Notes: generated from the letters alone by a model not told the origin. Shown: positions 18,725 to 26,796, counted from the first letter of the stretch. The stretch: 50,506 nt of DNA from an uncultured Erysipelotrichaceae bacterium (GCA_900538465.1 UPXV01000019.1:1-50506), one strand, 5' to 3'. Program-made: numbers and translations.

Positions 18725-19501
18725 ATATAAAACTCTACTAAAATCCAATTTTTCTAAATCATCTTGAGTAATAAAGAAATTACCAATACCACAATCACCC
18801 CACATAATTTCCTTCTCTCCAATATCATCTGAATCAATCTGCAACAACAAAATTTGATAATCTTCCATTTCTCCCTCACGTGGATCAAATTGAGTGAAGA
18901 AAGGATATCCACCTATTCTATGTCCACTATTATTCAGTTGATCATAAATGATATCGATATCTTTATCTTCTAAGTCTTGAAAAGTTTCAATCAAATCATC
19001 AGGATAACATTCATTCCATAGTTTCGTAAATACTTTATCAAATTGAAAATCAGAAGGAGACAATGCTTGTTTTGTTAATTCAAAATCTAATCCAAATTCA
19101 TCTTGTATAGGAAAATAAATATCTTCATTTGTAGTGATTTGATACTTTTGTAAAACATCCTCACTCCTTATTGTTTCATCAATACAAGAATAATAAAGCA
19201 CTTCATAATCATCTGGTAATCCTACTATATCATTATCTAAAGCCCAAAATTGTAACATTCCCTCTCTTGGTAATCCTATATGATTCGTTGGTAAATCATC
19301 CATACGAATTTGTGCCAATAAACGATATTGTTCACCTTCATCATTTGTTGGAACATTTTGATTTTTTGGTAGATAAGGGATTCCTCCAAACTTACTATCC
19401 GTTATTTTTAATTCCTTTGTATTCAATGTTAAAGATATTGTTTCTTTTAAAGTCTTTTCTTTAAATATATTAAGAAATTCATTTATTCTTTCCTGACTCA
19501 T
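18707..19501 (-). CDS. YwqG/DUF1963 family protein
   Basis: 264-residue cytosolic protein of the DUF1963 (YwqG) family. Family marks are visible: KFGGIPYLPKNQNVP near residue 36, LLAQIRMDDLP near 60, MLQFWALDND, a Tyr-rich centre, HRIGGYPFFTQFDPRE near 195 and LLLQIDSDD near 220, ending IMWGDCGIGNFFI. These proteins are widespread but have no established activity. It starts 13 bases after the prepilin gene, with AAAGGGAG as ribosome site, so the two are cotranscribed; I see no functional link between them. Confidence 0.8.
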   Translation of the reverse strand: MSQERINEFLNIFKEKTLKETISLTLNTKELKITDSKFGGIPYLPKNQNVPTNDEGEQYRLLAQIRMDDLPTNHIGLPREGMLQFWALDNDIVGLPDDYEVLYYSCIDETIRSEDVLQKYQITTNEDIYFPIQDEFGLDFELTKQALSPSDFQFDKVFTKLWNECYPDDLIETFQDLEDKDIDIIYDQLNNSGHRIGGYPFFTQFDPREGEMEDYQILLLQIDSDDIGEKEIMWGDCGIGNFFITQDDLEKLDFSRVLYNWDCC

Positions 19502-19514
19502 ATGTTATCTCCCT

Positions 19515-20138
19515 TTAGATAAAATCAATAATAACTCCTTCTTCTTTTGAAGAAGACTCAAATGCTTCCTCAAAATCTTTATAAAAATACATTTTCTTAT
19601 TTGGTAAAGTCACAACAAATTTTCTATCCTCATAACGAATATCATCATAATTATTATCTGCCTCATTTATTTTTACAAAATATATAACAATCTTAGTTAT
19701 TGTATGTTTTTCTACATTTGGATCTAATCCTGATCCATTTTCTCCTCCCCATACAGTTAAATTGCTTCCTACACTACCACTTGCTGTAGATTCATATATT
19801 CCATCAAAACAACACCCCACAGATGCCACAGTATATCCTGGAACAATATCTTTATATTTTTGTATCATATTATCATTTGATTCTTTTGAATCAAATTTAT
19901 AGTAATCTGCTTTCATCTCTTCAATGATTTTATCAATTTCTTTACCAGAAGCAACTTTCTTATAATAGTCTGTTGATATTTCTTCATTTATTGATCTTGC
20001 TGCAGCCATAAACTTTGCATTATCTGCTTCATTAATATATTTCAATACAGAAGGTACAGCAACTGCTAATAAAACCGCTAAAACAACAATAACAACTATG
20101 ATTTCAATAAGCGTAAAACCTTTTTTGTTTTTCTTCAT
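19515..20138 (-). CDS. Type IV prepilin-like protein (orphan pseudopilin)
   Basis: 207 residues from the ATG at 20138, seven bases after AGGAGG. The N-terminus has the class III prepilin signal: short basic leader MKKNKKG, cleavage before F, then the hydrophobic helix FTLIEIIVVIVVLAVLLAVA with the conserved Glu at mature position 5. The remaining 160 residues form a soluble head with a CC pair, more than twice the size of ComGC-type pilins. Pilin export needs a prepilin peptidase (PilD/ComC) and assembly ATPase, neither of which is in the window. It may be a minor pilin or a surface protein using that pathway. Own promoter just upstream. Confidence 0.8.
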   Translation of the reverse strand: MKKNKKGFTLIEIIVVIVVLAVLLAVAVPSVLKYINEADNAKFMAAARSINEEISTDYYKKVASGKEIDKIIEEMKADYYKFDSKESNDNMIQKYKDIVPGYTVASVGCCFDGIYESTASGSVGSNLTVWGGENGSGLDPNVEKHTITKIVIYFVKINEADNNYDDIRYEDRKFVVTLPNKKMYFYKDFEEAFESSSKEEGVIIDFI

Positions 20139-20168
20139 AAGAGTTCCTCCTTCTCCATTTTCATCCAA

Positions 20169-20197
20169 ATTATAGCATACTACAAACCCTATATCAA
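20169..20197 (-). promoter_or_regulatory. Promoter of the prepilin-YwqG operon
   Basis: Minus-strand TTGATA (20192-20197), 17 bases, TATAAT (20169-20174) preceded by TG, giving an extended -10. An AT-only inverted repeat around the sepF stop (20197-20222) overlaps its -35 edge. Confidence 0.8.
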
Positions 20198-20217
20198 ATA
20201 ATGATAATAATTATCAA

Positions 20218-20463
20218 TTATTGATTTTCATCACTAGGAATTTCAATATCAACCTTTGGTAAACATAAATATGTAAAACTATTAATCTGTTGGATTTGTC
20301 CTCCAACAACATAAAGACCACCGCATAAGAAATCAATGACTCTTTGTGCTTCTGTTCTTTCTACATTTTCAATATCTAAAATAATTCTATATCCTTCTTG
20401 AATTTGATCTAGTACATCTACTGCTTCACTATAACTTCTAATCTTATATATAATCTCCTTCAT
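20218..20463 (-). CDS. sepF: Cell division protein SepF
   Basis: 81 residues from the ATG at 20463 (AGGAGG nine bases upstream, inside the end of the preceding gene). It comprises essentially the SepF core domain: a two-layer fold with GYRIILDIENVERTEAQRVIDFLCGGLYVVGG, the conserved region that polymerises into rings and binds the C-terminus of FtsZ. The N-terminal amphipathic membrane-targeting helix and linker of longer SepF proteins (about 150 residues in Bacillus) are missing, so it is a short form. It starts one base after the yggS stop, the usual ylmE-sepF order, but no ylmG, ylmH or divIVA follows. Confidence 0.85.
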   Translation of the reverse strand: MKEIIYKIRSYSEAVDVLDQIQEGYRIILDIENVERTEAQRVIDFLCGGLYVVGGQIQQINSFTYLCLPKVDIEIPSDENQ

Positions 20464-20464
20464 A

Positions 20465-21115
20465 TTATTCATCCTCCTGAAATAAAGCTCTTCCAATTCT
20501 CACAATCGTTGCTCCTTCTTCTAAAGCAACCTTATAATCTTGAGACATTCCCATTGATAACTCATTTAATGGGTATTGTGTATATTTCATTTTTAATCTA
20601 TCTAACAATTGTTTTGTCTTTTGAAAATAAATACGTGTTTCTTCCACCTTAATGTTTGGAGCCATCATCATTAATCCATCCACAATCAAATGTGAACAAT
20701 TCTTTAAATACTCCATCACATTATCCATATCTTCTTCATCAAATCCATGCTTGCTTTCTTCTTTTGCAATATTGACTTGTAATAAGATATGAACTTGAAT
20801 ATTTCTTTTGTTTGCTTGTTTTTCTAACTCATCAATCAATCCATAATCATTCACAGAATGAATCAAATCAACCTTATCAATAATATATTTCACTTTATTC
20901 TTTTGTAACGTTCCAATAAAATGCCAATGTCCTTGACCATGATATTTTTCATATTTATCCAAAAAAGCTTGTACTCTATTTTCACCATAATAAAGACATC
21001 CGCACTTTTCTAATTCTTCTATTTCCTTTTCATCAACATATTTTGTTGCTGCTACTAATTTTGCTGGTTTAATTTGATTTAGAATCGTTTCTACTGCTTT
21101 ATGATTCACTTTCAT
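20465..21115 (-). CDS. YggS/YlmE family pyridoxal phosphate homeostasis protein
   Basis: 216-residue single-domain PLP-binding barrel related to the N-terminal domain of alanine racemase. PLP Lys lies in VAATKY (about residue 24); other marks are YGENRVQ, HFIGTLQKNK, IHSVND, LLQVNIAKEESKHGF and LSMGMSQDY followed by GATIVRIG, which grips the phosphate. The family buffers free PLP and shapes amino-acid pools; it has no proven catalytic reaction. ATG at 21115 chosen because AGAGGTG lies 8 bases before it; a GTG three codons earlier overlaps the site. First gene of the pair with sepF. Confidence 0.92.
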   Translation of the reverse strand: MKVNHKAVETILNQIKPAKLVAATKYVDEKEIEELEKCGCLYYGENRVQAFLDKYEKYHGQGHWHFIGTLQKNKVKYIIDKVDLIHSVNDYGLIDELEKQANKRNIQVHILLQVNIAKEESKHGFDEEDMDNVMEYLKNCSHLIVDGLMMMAPNIKVEETRIYFQKTKQLLDRLKMKYTQYPLNELSMGMSQDYKVALEEGATIVRIGRALFQEDE

Positions 21116-21197
21116 CTTTCTCACCTCTTGATTCTTATTATATTCTTTTTCTTAATTTTTTCTATAATTTTATAACATAATCACGAATTGTTCACAT

Positions 21198-21217
21198 ATC
21201 TATGATATGATATAGAT
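21198..21217. promoter_or_regulatory. Dyad upstream of the HAAS-like membrane protein gene
   Basis: ATCTAT (21198-21203) and ATAGAT (21212-21217) form an inverted repeat with an 8-base spacer, about 20 bases before the ATG at 21237 and overlapping a weak promoter (TTGTTC, 17 bases, TATAGA). It may be a regulator site; no cognate regulator is adjacent. Confidence 0.35.
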
Positions 21218-21236
21218 AATATAAGGTGGTGATTCT

Positions 21237-22193
21237 ATGAATGACTTATTAGAAAGATATATTGGGGCTGTCTGTTCATATTTTATTGGATTTAAAAAGA
21301 TAAAAGTCTACCATGATCTTAAAAAACAAATCCAAGCATCTGCCCATCAATACGATGATTTAGAAGAATTATTAGTCAATTATGGTCATCCTAGAAGTGT
21401 TGCTTTAACTTATGGCTATAGACCATTTACTCAACATATTTATAATCCTAAAGTTGTTTTATTTATAGAAAGACTAACATTTATCATTTCTGGTATATAT
21501 TTATTTTTCTCAACACTTTATTATTTACAACAATTAAACTGTTTACCATTTCAATCAACAGAACATGTTGCAGCAACACTGAATATGTCTACCTTGTTAA
21601 CTTGGTTATTATCTCATCCATTGATTGTTATGATATCAATATCATTGATTGCTATAATATTACTCATTATTTTAGATCATACCCATCCTGTACAACAAAT
21701 TATAGATTCAACTTGGTCATTAGAAAAACTATCAGATCTTCCACACCAATCCCACTACCCTAGTCATATTTGTGAAACATGTTTAATGATTATCTTTACA
21801 ATCTATTTTGCCTTTTACTCACTTTTCTTTTCAAGAGATATTATCATGTTTATTCAACATGAATCATATCAAATGATTCATATCATGACATATTTCTTTC
21901 AACCATTCATAATGATTATCTATGTTGATTATGTCATTGATATGACAAAGAAAATCTATACAAAAAAATACCTCAAATACAGTACTGCCATTAATCTATT
22001 TACTTTATTATCTTTATCAATATTTGTTTTTAAATCAGGTTTCTTAAAAGACTATCTTCTCCCATTAAACATCAATTTTGATTATACAATGGTTAATGTC
22101 TTTATCATAGGTGCATTAGTTGTTATTTATATGATCTCACTATATAAATTAATAAGAAACGTAAAATCTTACTTTTCATTATTTAGAAAATAG
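21237..22193 (+). CDS. Membrane protein with N-terminal HAAS-like domain
   Basis: 318-residue integral membrane protein I cannot assign. Residues 1-60 are soluble and helical (LLERYIGAVCSYF, then YDDLEELLVNYGHPRSVALTY), resembling the HAAS/DUF1700-type helical domain that precedes membrane regions in stress and envelope proteins. About six or seven hydrophobic segments follow (near 75-95, 118-145, 178-200, 210-235, 250-268, 280-305). Pairs of this kind usually lie next to a PadR regulator; none is here. AAGGTGGTGAT gives a good ribosome site. It is monocistronic and shares a bidirectional terminator with the signal peptidase gene. Confidence 0.6.
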   Translation: MNDLLERYIGAVCSYFIGFKKIKVYHDLKKQIQASAHQYDDLEELLVNYGHPRSVALTYGYRPFTQHIYNPKVVLFIERLTFIISGIYLFFSTLYYLQQLNCLPFQSTEHVAATLNMSTLLTWLLSHPLIVMISISLIAIILLIILDHTHPVQQIIDSTWSLEKLSDLPHQSHYPSHICETCLMIIFTIYFAFYSLFFSRDIIMFIQHESYQMIHIMTYFFQPFIMIIYVDYVIDMTKKIYTKKYLKYSTAINLFTLLSLSIFVFKSGFLKDYLLPLNINFDYTMVNVFIIGALVVIYMISLYKLIRNVKSYFSLFRK

Positions 22194-22219
22194 TCAAGGA
22201 ATTATCCTTGACTATTTTA
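22185..22219. terminator. Bidirectional terminator between HAAS-like and signal peptidase genes
   Basis: Perfect 11-bp stem (22190-22200 with 22205-22215), loop ATTA, with A tract on the left and T tract on the right, overlapping the plus-strand stop and the minus-strand stop. Confidence 0.9.
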
Positions 22220-22771
22220 ACATGAACTATAATTATATGATTCCTTTGTTTCTTTTTCTTCCCATCTTGTTCTAATCAATTTATTAATTAGGAATATGAC
22301 TGCAAATTCTCCAAATAACAACATTCCAAACTGACTCTTTAAAAACAAAAATACTTTTCCTACATAAGGAACATGACCAATATACGTTCCTATAATATCA
22401 CTTCTTTTTGTTTTATAATCATCATAATTATCTTTTCCTTCAGCTTGTGTTCTATAATAAAGATTCCCATCATCTCCTATTTGTGTTCTTCTATAATAAT
22501 GAGTTAACAATATATCATCCCCAAATCTATTGGCTTGAAATGTTACAATAGTATCTGGTGCAATATATTCATCTTCCGATATAACCTTTGATAATACCAA
22601 AGAATAGGTAGGAATAGTTGGTTCCATACTATTACTCAAAACAGTATAAAAACGATACCCTGTAATATTGGTAACTTGTTCAGGAAAGTAAACAATGATA
22701 ACAAAGCAAAATATAAGTTCAATGATTAATAAATAATGAAATAGTTTTAATACTTTATTAATAAATCTCAT
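22217..22771 (-). CDS. Type I signal peptidase, SipW class
   Basis: 184-residue membrane signal peptidase of the ER/SipW type. N-terminal membrane segment (about 9-30), nucleophile Ser in LSNSMEPTIP (near residue 47), and the catalytic His in DILLTHYYRR (near 90) at the place where bacterial SipS-type enzymes use Lys. The C-terminal half holds a second membrane segment (about 147-167). SipW-class peptidases process biofilm matrix proteins of the TasA/CalY family, and such a substrate gene lies immediately upstream. The internal terminator between them (22792-22813) should make this gene less expressed than its substrate. Confidence 0.88.
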   Translation of the reverse strand: MRFINKVLKLFHYLLIIELIFCFVIIVYFPEQVTNITGYRFYTVLSNSMEPTIPTYSLVLSKVISEDEYIAPDTIVTFQANRFGDDILLTHYYRRTQIGDDGNLYYRTQAEGKDNYDDYKTKRSDIIGTYIGHVPYVGKVFLFLKSQFGMLLFGEFAVIFLINKLIRTRWEEKETKESYNYSSC

Positions 22772-22791
22772 TGTTTCTCCTCCCTTTTGAT

Positions 22792-22813
22792 AAAAAAAAC
22801 CGTCAATTGACGG
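22792..22813 (-). terminator. Attenuating terminator between TasA-like gene and signal peptidase gene
   Basis: Perfect palindrome CCGTCAATTGACGG (22800-22813) followed in the minus direction by eight T (A run 22792-22799). Sits between the substrate gene and the signal peptidase gene of the same strand. Confidence 0.8.
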
Positions 22814-22819
22814 CTTTAT

Positions 22820-23296
22820 CTAATCATTTTCTGTGATTGTTGCAGTAATATCAAATGTAACTTGCTTATTTGCATACTCTGCTGCATTTGTATCCACATC
22901 AGTACCAACCAAGGCAACTTTTACTGTATATTCTCCAGTGGCATCTGGATTAGAAACAGGATTAGTAATAGCTGTAGTACCATCCTTGTCTAAAAATGTA
23001 ACTGCTACTTTATCAGTGGCATCAGCCCCTCCTAATTTTATATTTGTTGCCTTAAGTGTTAATTCCTTTGCCTGCTCAGTTGTTACTGTTAATGGTGCAG
23101 TAATTTCTGTTGTCGTATCTGATAAAGTTCCATTAAATCTTAAATCTTCACTTGGCAAAGTAACTGTATGTGCTTTAGCAGTAGTTAAAGTAACTGATTT
23201 TGTATCATTTAATCTGTCCCATGCTGCATATGTTCCTAATGACGTTGCAACGATAGCTGCAGCAGTTGCGAATGATAATATTGTACTCTTTTTCAT
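22820..23296 (-). CDS. TasA/CalY-like secreted protein with SipW-type signal peptide
   Basis: 158 residues. The N-terminus (MKKSTILSFATAAAIVATSL, then GTYAAWDRLNDT) matches the SipW-cognate signal-peptide class found on TasA, CalY and camelysin-like proteins, with cleavage expected around the Ala-rich GTYAA. The mature part is Thr/Ala/Val-rich and free of Cys, consistent with a beta-sandwich that assembles into fibres (LKATNIKL..., TGEYTVKVALVGT, VTFDITATI). AGAGGAGG precedes the ATG. The gene leads a two-gene unit with the signal peptidase. It is shorter than Bacillus TasA (about 260 residues), so whether it forms amyloid-like matrix fibres is inference. Confidence 0.75.
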   Translation of the reverse strand: MKKSTILSFATAAAIVATSLGTYAAWDRLNDTKSVTLTTAKAHTVTLPSEDLRFNGTLSDTTTEITAPLTVTTEQAKELTLKATNIKLGGADATDKVAVTFLDKDGTTAITNPVSNPDATGEYTVKVALVGTDVDTNAAEYANKQVTFDITATITEND

Positions 23297-23431
23297 AATT
23301 TATTTCCTCCTCTATTTTTCTATTATGTTGGTATAATACCGTCGTTATTTCTACACCTATATTTTAGAATAAATCAAGAGGTTTGTATAATACTTATATT
23401 ATCATACCTAGTTATGTGTTTTTTGATATAT

Positions 23432-24349
23432 CTACATATTTTGATAAGATTCGTTAATAATATCCAAAAAAATTTCTCCTGCTTTTGAAAGAATTTCTCG
23501 TCTTCTTTTAATAATGACAAAACTTTTCTGTATATGACAATCTTTTAATAATAAGCTTTTTATATGTGAATGTTGTAGTTCTTCGATTTGCCATTTGTTT
23601 CCAAAGAGAAATGCTTCTGTATGATTAACCATATTTATAATAGCATGATAATTACTCATTGTAATGGTTTTTTTAAGAGAAGATAGCGTTATTTTATCAA
23701 TTGTTAGTGATTGATTGATATTTGAAAAGAAATCTTCTGGTAAATGTATATAGGGATAATCACATAATGAGGATGCTTCTATCATATCATTTTGTGCTAA
23801 TGGATGATTTTCATTTATATGGACATATAATGGTCCTGTTCCTAAAACATGTACAGTTAACTCACGAAGTTCAGCCATTTTTTGAAAAACTGGTAATTGA
23901 TAATCATTAAGTAATGTAATTCCCATTTCTGATTTTCCTGTACTTACATTTTCTAAAACTTCTTCAGCTGTTGTTTCTATAATATGTATTTCTGTATCTG
24001 CACTTTGAATATGTTTATAAAATTGAAGTATAAAATCATCTTTTAAAAATATTGAATCTACTGATATAGAAAGTTTACTATAAACAACTTCGTTTTCTAA
24101 ACTTTTTAATCTTTCTAAAACTTGATATTGATTTAATATTGAACGTGCATAGTAATATAATAATTTCCCTGTTTGTGTTAAAACGACACCTCTATTATTT
24201 CGTTCTAATAAACTTTTCCCCATTTCTTCTTCTAATGCATGTATAGAACGACTTAAATTCGGTTGTGATATATACAACTTTTCAGCTGCTTTATTAATAC
24301 TTCCACAATCAGCAACTTCTATGAAGTTTCTTAATTGCTCCTTTCTCAT
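23432..24349 (-). CDS. LysR family transcriptional regulator
   Basis: 305-residue LysR-type regulator: N-terminal helix-turn-helix (about residues 3-60, GSINKAAEKLYISQPNLSRS), linker helix, then a periplasmic-binding-protein-like effector domain (90-295) starting LSISVDSIFLKDD. Effector not predictable. AAAGGGG precedes the ATG by eight bases. LysR regulators usually act on a divergent neighbour, but here both flanking genes run in the same direction (metG upstream ending in its own terminator, TasA-like downstream), so its target is unclear. No terminator is visible right after it. Confidence 0.9.
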   Translation of the reverse strand: MRKEQLRNFIEVADCGSINKAAEKLYISQPNLSRSIHALEEEMGKSLLERNNRGVVLTQTGKLLYYYARSILNQYQVLERLKSLENEVVYSKLSISVDSIFLKDDFILQFYKHIQSADTEIHIIETTAEEVLENVSTGKSEMGITLLNDYQLPVFQKMAELRELTVHVLGTGPLYVHINENHPLAQNDMIEASSLCDYPYIHLPEDFFSNINQSLTIDKITLSSLKKTITMSNYHAIINMVNHTEAFLFGNKWQIEELQHSHIKSLLLKDCHIQKSFVIIKRRREILSKAGEIFLDIINESYQNM

Positions 24350-24424
24350 ATGATATTCCCCTTTCCCTTTTATACATATATTTTACCATACTGATTATCA
24401 CTAACAAAACAAAATCGAAGATTA

Positions 24425-24449
24425 CAAAAAAAAGCTGCCTAAGCAGCTT
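24425..24449 (-). terminator. Intrinsic terminator of metG
   Basis: 7-bp GC-containing stem AAGCTGC/GCAGCTT (24432-24438 with 24443-24449), loop CTAA, seven T in the minus direction. Overlaps the metG stop codon. Confidence 0.9.
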
Positions 24450-26370
24450 ATCTAATCTTTGTACCATTTGGTAAACTTTGTACTGTTGCAAGTTCTAAGA
24501 CTTTTTTCTTAGATCCAGCTAAGATCATACCTTGAGATTCTACCCCTCTTAATTTCGCAGGTTTTAAGTTTGCAACAACGATAACCTTTTTACCAATCAT
24601 TTCTTCTGGTGTATAGAAATCAGCAATTCCTGATACAATTTGTCTTGTTTCTTTTCCAATATTAATTTGAGAAACTAATAATTTATCTGCATCTGGATGT
24701 TTTTCACATTTCTCTACTGTTCCTACAACTAATTCAACTTTTGCAAAGTCATCAATTGTAATAAGATTGTCTTCTTCTTTTGGTTCTTCTTTTTTAGGTT
24801 GTAATGCTTCAACTTTCTTTTCTATTTCTTTTGGATCAAGTCTAGCGAATAATTGTTGAGGTTTATCTGTAACTTTTGTTCCTACTTTGTATAAACCAAA
24901 TGTTGTTAAGTCTTTAAATTCTCTTTGATCTGTATTGATTTGATCTAAAATCTTTGTAGATGTTGAAGGCATATATGGTTCTAATGCAATAGCTGCAAAA
25001 CGAATAGCTTCAATTAAGTTATAAAGAACTGTTGCTAAACGATCTTTTTTATCTTCTTCTTTAGCTAAAGCCCAAGGCATTGTATCATCAATATATTTAT
25101 TTGTTCTTCTTAATAATGTAAAGATTTCATCTAATGCTTTTGATGATTTGTATTCATCCATTAAATCTTGAACTTTTTTTGGCATTGCGAGAGCAATTTC
25201 TTTTAATTCATCATCAACAAGTTCATAAACACCTGGATTTGTAACAATACCACCAAAGTATTTATTTGTCATTGCAATTGTTCTATTAACTAAGTTACCT
25301 AAGATATTAGCCAAATCAGAATTAATACGTTCTACCAATAAATCCCAAGTAATACTTCCATCATTATCATAAGGAATTTCATGTAAAACATAATATCTTA
25401 CAGCATCTACACCAAAGATATCCACTAAATCATCAGCATAAATCACATTTCCCTTAGATTTAGACATTTTACTTTCACCTTGTAATAACCAAGGATGTCC
25501 AAAGACTTGTTTTGGTAATGGAATATCTAATGCCATTAACATAATTGGCCAATAGATCGTATGGAATCTCACAATATCTTTACCAATTAAATGTAAATCA
25601 GCAGGCCAATATTTCTTATATAATTCACCATGATTTCCATCAACATCATATCCAAGTCCAGTAATATAGTTTGTTAATGCATCAATCCATACATAAACAA
25701 CATGTTTTGGATCAAAGTCTACAGGAATTGACCAAGTAAAAGAAGTACGTGAAACACATAAATCTTGTAAACCTGGTTTTAAGAAGTTATTCATCATTTC
25801 ATTTTTTCTTGAAACAGGTTGGATAAATTCTGGATGATCTTCAATATGTTTAATTAAACGATCAGCATATTTAGATAATTTAAAGAAGTATGCTTCTTCT
25901 TTAGCATCATGAACTTCTCCACCACAATCAGGACATTTTCCATCAACTAATTGTGATTCTGTAAAGAATGATTCACAAGCTGTACAGTATTTTCCTTCAT
26001 AATGACCTAAATAGATATCTCCTTGATCATATAATTTCTTAAAGATTTTTTGAACTTGTTTCACATGATATTCATCTGTTGTTCTCATGAAACGATCATA
26101 TGTTGTATCCATTAAATCCCAAATATTTTTAACAATGGCTGCTTTTTCATCAACAAATTGTTTAGGTGGGATTCCAGCTTCATTTGCTTTGATTTCAATC
26201 TTTTGTCCATGTTCATCAGTTCCTGTTTGAAAATAAACATTATACCCTTCTTGTCTTTTACTTCTCGCAATTGCATCAGCTAAAATAATTTCATATGTAT
26301 TACCAATATGAGGTTTTCCTGAAGTATAAGTAATCGCTGTTGTTAAATAATAATCTTTTGGATCTTTCAT
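24448..26370 (-). CDS. metG: Methionyl-tRNA synthetase
   Basis: 640-residue class I aminoacyl-tRNA synthetase charging tRNA-Met with methionine. Signature HIGN in YTSGKPHIGNTYEI (about residues 15-28), KMSKSKG near 300, and a zinc knuckle CTAC...CPDC around 127-147. The C-terminal 100 residues form the EMAP/Arc1-like tRNA-binding domain (FAKVELVVGTVEKCEKHPDADKLL is its start), which dimerises the enzyme. Length is typical of the dimeric bacterial form. It lies behind a T-box leader, so it is induced when tRNA-Met is uncharged. GGAAGGAGAG is the ribosome site. Confidence 0.97.
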   Translation of the reverse strand: MKDPKDYYLTTAITYTSGKPHIGNTYEIILADAIARSKRQEGYNVYFQTGTDEHGQKIEIKANEAGIPPKQFVDEKAAIVKNIWDLMDTTYDRFMRTTDEYHVKQVQKIFKKLYDQGDIYLGHYEGKYCTACESFFTESQLVDGKCPDCGGEVHDAKEEAYFFKLSKYADRLIKHIEDHPEFIQPVSRKNEMMNNFLKPGLQDLCVSRTSFTWSIPVDFDPKHVVYVWIDALTNYITGLGYDVDGNHGELYKKYWPADLHLIGKDIVRFHTIYWPIMLMALDIPLPKQVFGHPWLLQGESKMSKSKGNVIYADDLVDIFGVDAVRYYVLHEIPYDNDGSITWDLLVERINSDLANILGNLVNRTIAMTNKYFGGIVTNPGVYELVDDELKEIALAMPKKVQDLMDEYKSSKALDEIFTLLRRTNKYIDDTMPWALAKEEDKKDRLATVLYNLIEAIRFAAIALEPYMPSTSTKILDQINTDQREFKDLTTFGLYKVGTKVTDKPQQLFARLDPKEIEKKVEALQPKKEEPKEEDNLITIDDFAKVELVVGTVEKCEKHPDADKLLVSQINIGKETRQIVSGIADFYTPEEMIGKKVIVVANLKPAKLRGVESQGMILAGSKKKVLELATVQSLPNGTKIR

Positions 26371-26390
26371 CTTATCTCTCTCCTTCCAAT

Positions 26391-26417
26391 AAAAAAACGT
26401 CCTTAATAAAAGGACGT
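26391..26417 (-). terminator. T-box leader terminator
   Basis: 8-bp stem ACGTCCTT/AAGGACGT (26397-26404 with 26410-26417) with a 5-base loop and seven T in the minus direction, immediately before the metG ribosome site. It competes with the T-box antiterminator. Confidence 0.9.
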
Positions 26418-26606
26418 AAATATACGCGGTACCACCTTTTTTACACCAAAGTGTCTCTCAAAACTTTAACGCAGTTAACGTTTATCCCTAACTATTCGAG
26501 ATAACAGCTCCCAGACCATCTTCATAAAAGTTATGTACTGATTCACACCATCCATCAGCTCTCTATAACGCCCTTTTAATCTCTTCTGTTCATCGCTTTT
26601 TTCTAC
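26391..26606 (-). promoter_or_regulatory. T-box riboswitch (leader of metG)
   Basis: The minus-strand leader carries the conserved antiterminator element AGGTGGTACCGCG (26425-26437), followed by a terminator hairpin. Upstream is a long Stem I region with an AGAGAGC-type purine motif. Uncharged tRNA pairing with the specifier codon and with the T-box bulge would favour antitermination. The specifier for metG should be ATG; two candidates lie on the 3' side of Stem I, 26523-26525 (followed by A, as usual) and 26517-26519. The outer boundary is estimated from the promoter. Confidence 0.9.
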
Positions 26607-26612
26607 CATTTA

Positions 26613-26641
26613 ACCTTAACAAATATCACTTTTAAAGTCAA
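26613..26641 (-). promoter_or_regulatory. Promoter of the metG T-box transcript
   Basis: Minus-strand TTGACT (26636-26641), 17 bases, TAAGGT (26613-26618); start expected near 26606. Confidence 0.6.
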
Positions 26642-26796
26642 TATTAACTCATATATTTTTCTCATTCTCACTCATTTATCTTACTTTTTTCATCTATATC
26701 TTATCTTATTCTCATTTTCATCTATTAATATTCATATTTTTCTTATTTTTATTCTAGAAAACCATGAGAATTTTATGAGTCAAATTGAGTATCAAC
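26642..26796. other. Non-coding AT-rich, strand-biased stretch
   Basis: No gene is visible. From about 26648 to 26733 the plus strand is almost wholly pyrimidines plus A (repeated CTCATT and TTTCATCTAT), so the minus strand is purine-rich with repeated GATGAAAA and ATGAGAA. It lies directly upstream of the metG -35 box and downstream of nothing transcribed into it from the right. Confidence 0.5.

Noticed and set aside
20197..20222. Hairpin at the sepF stop as a terminator
   Set aside because: It is made of A and T pairs only, has virtually no loop and no T run; I keep it only as a possible operator near the prepilin promoter.
22833..23336. A 167-codon open frame on the plus strand
   Set aside because: It lies wholly antisense to the TasA-like gene, has no ribosome site, and its hydrophobic composition is a by-product of the Thr/Ala-rich reverse frame.
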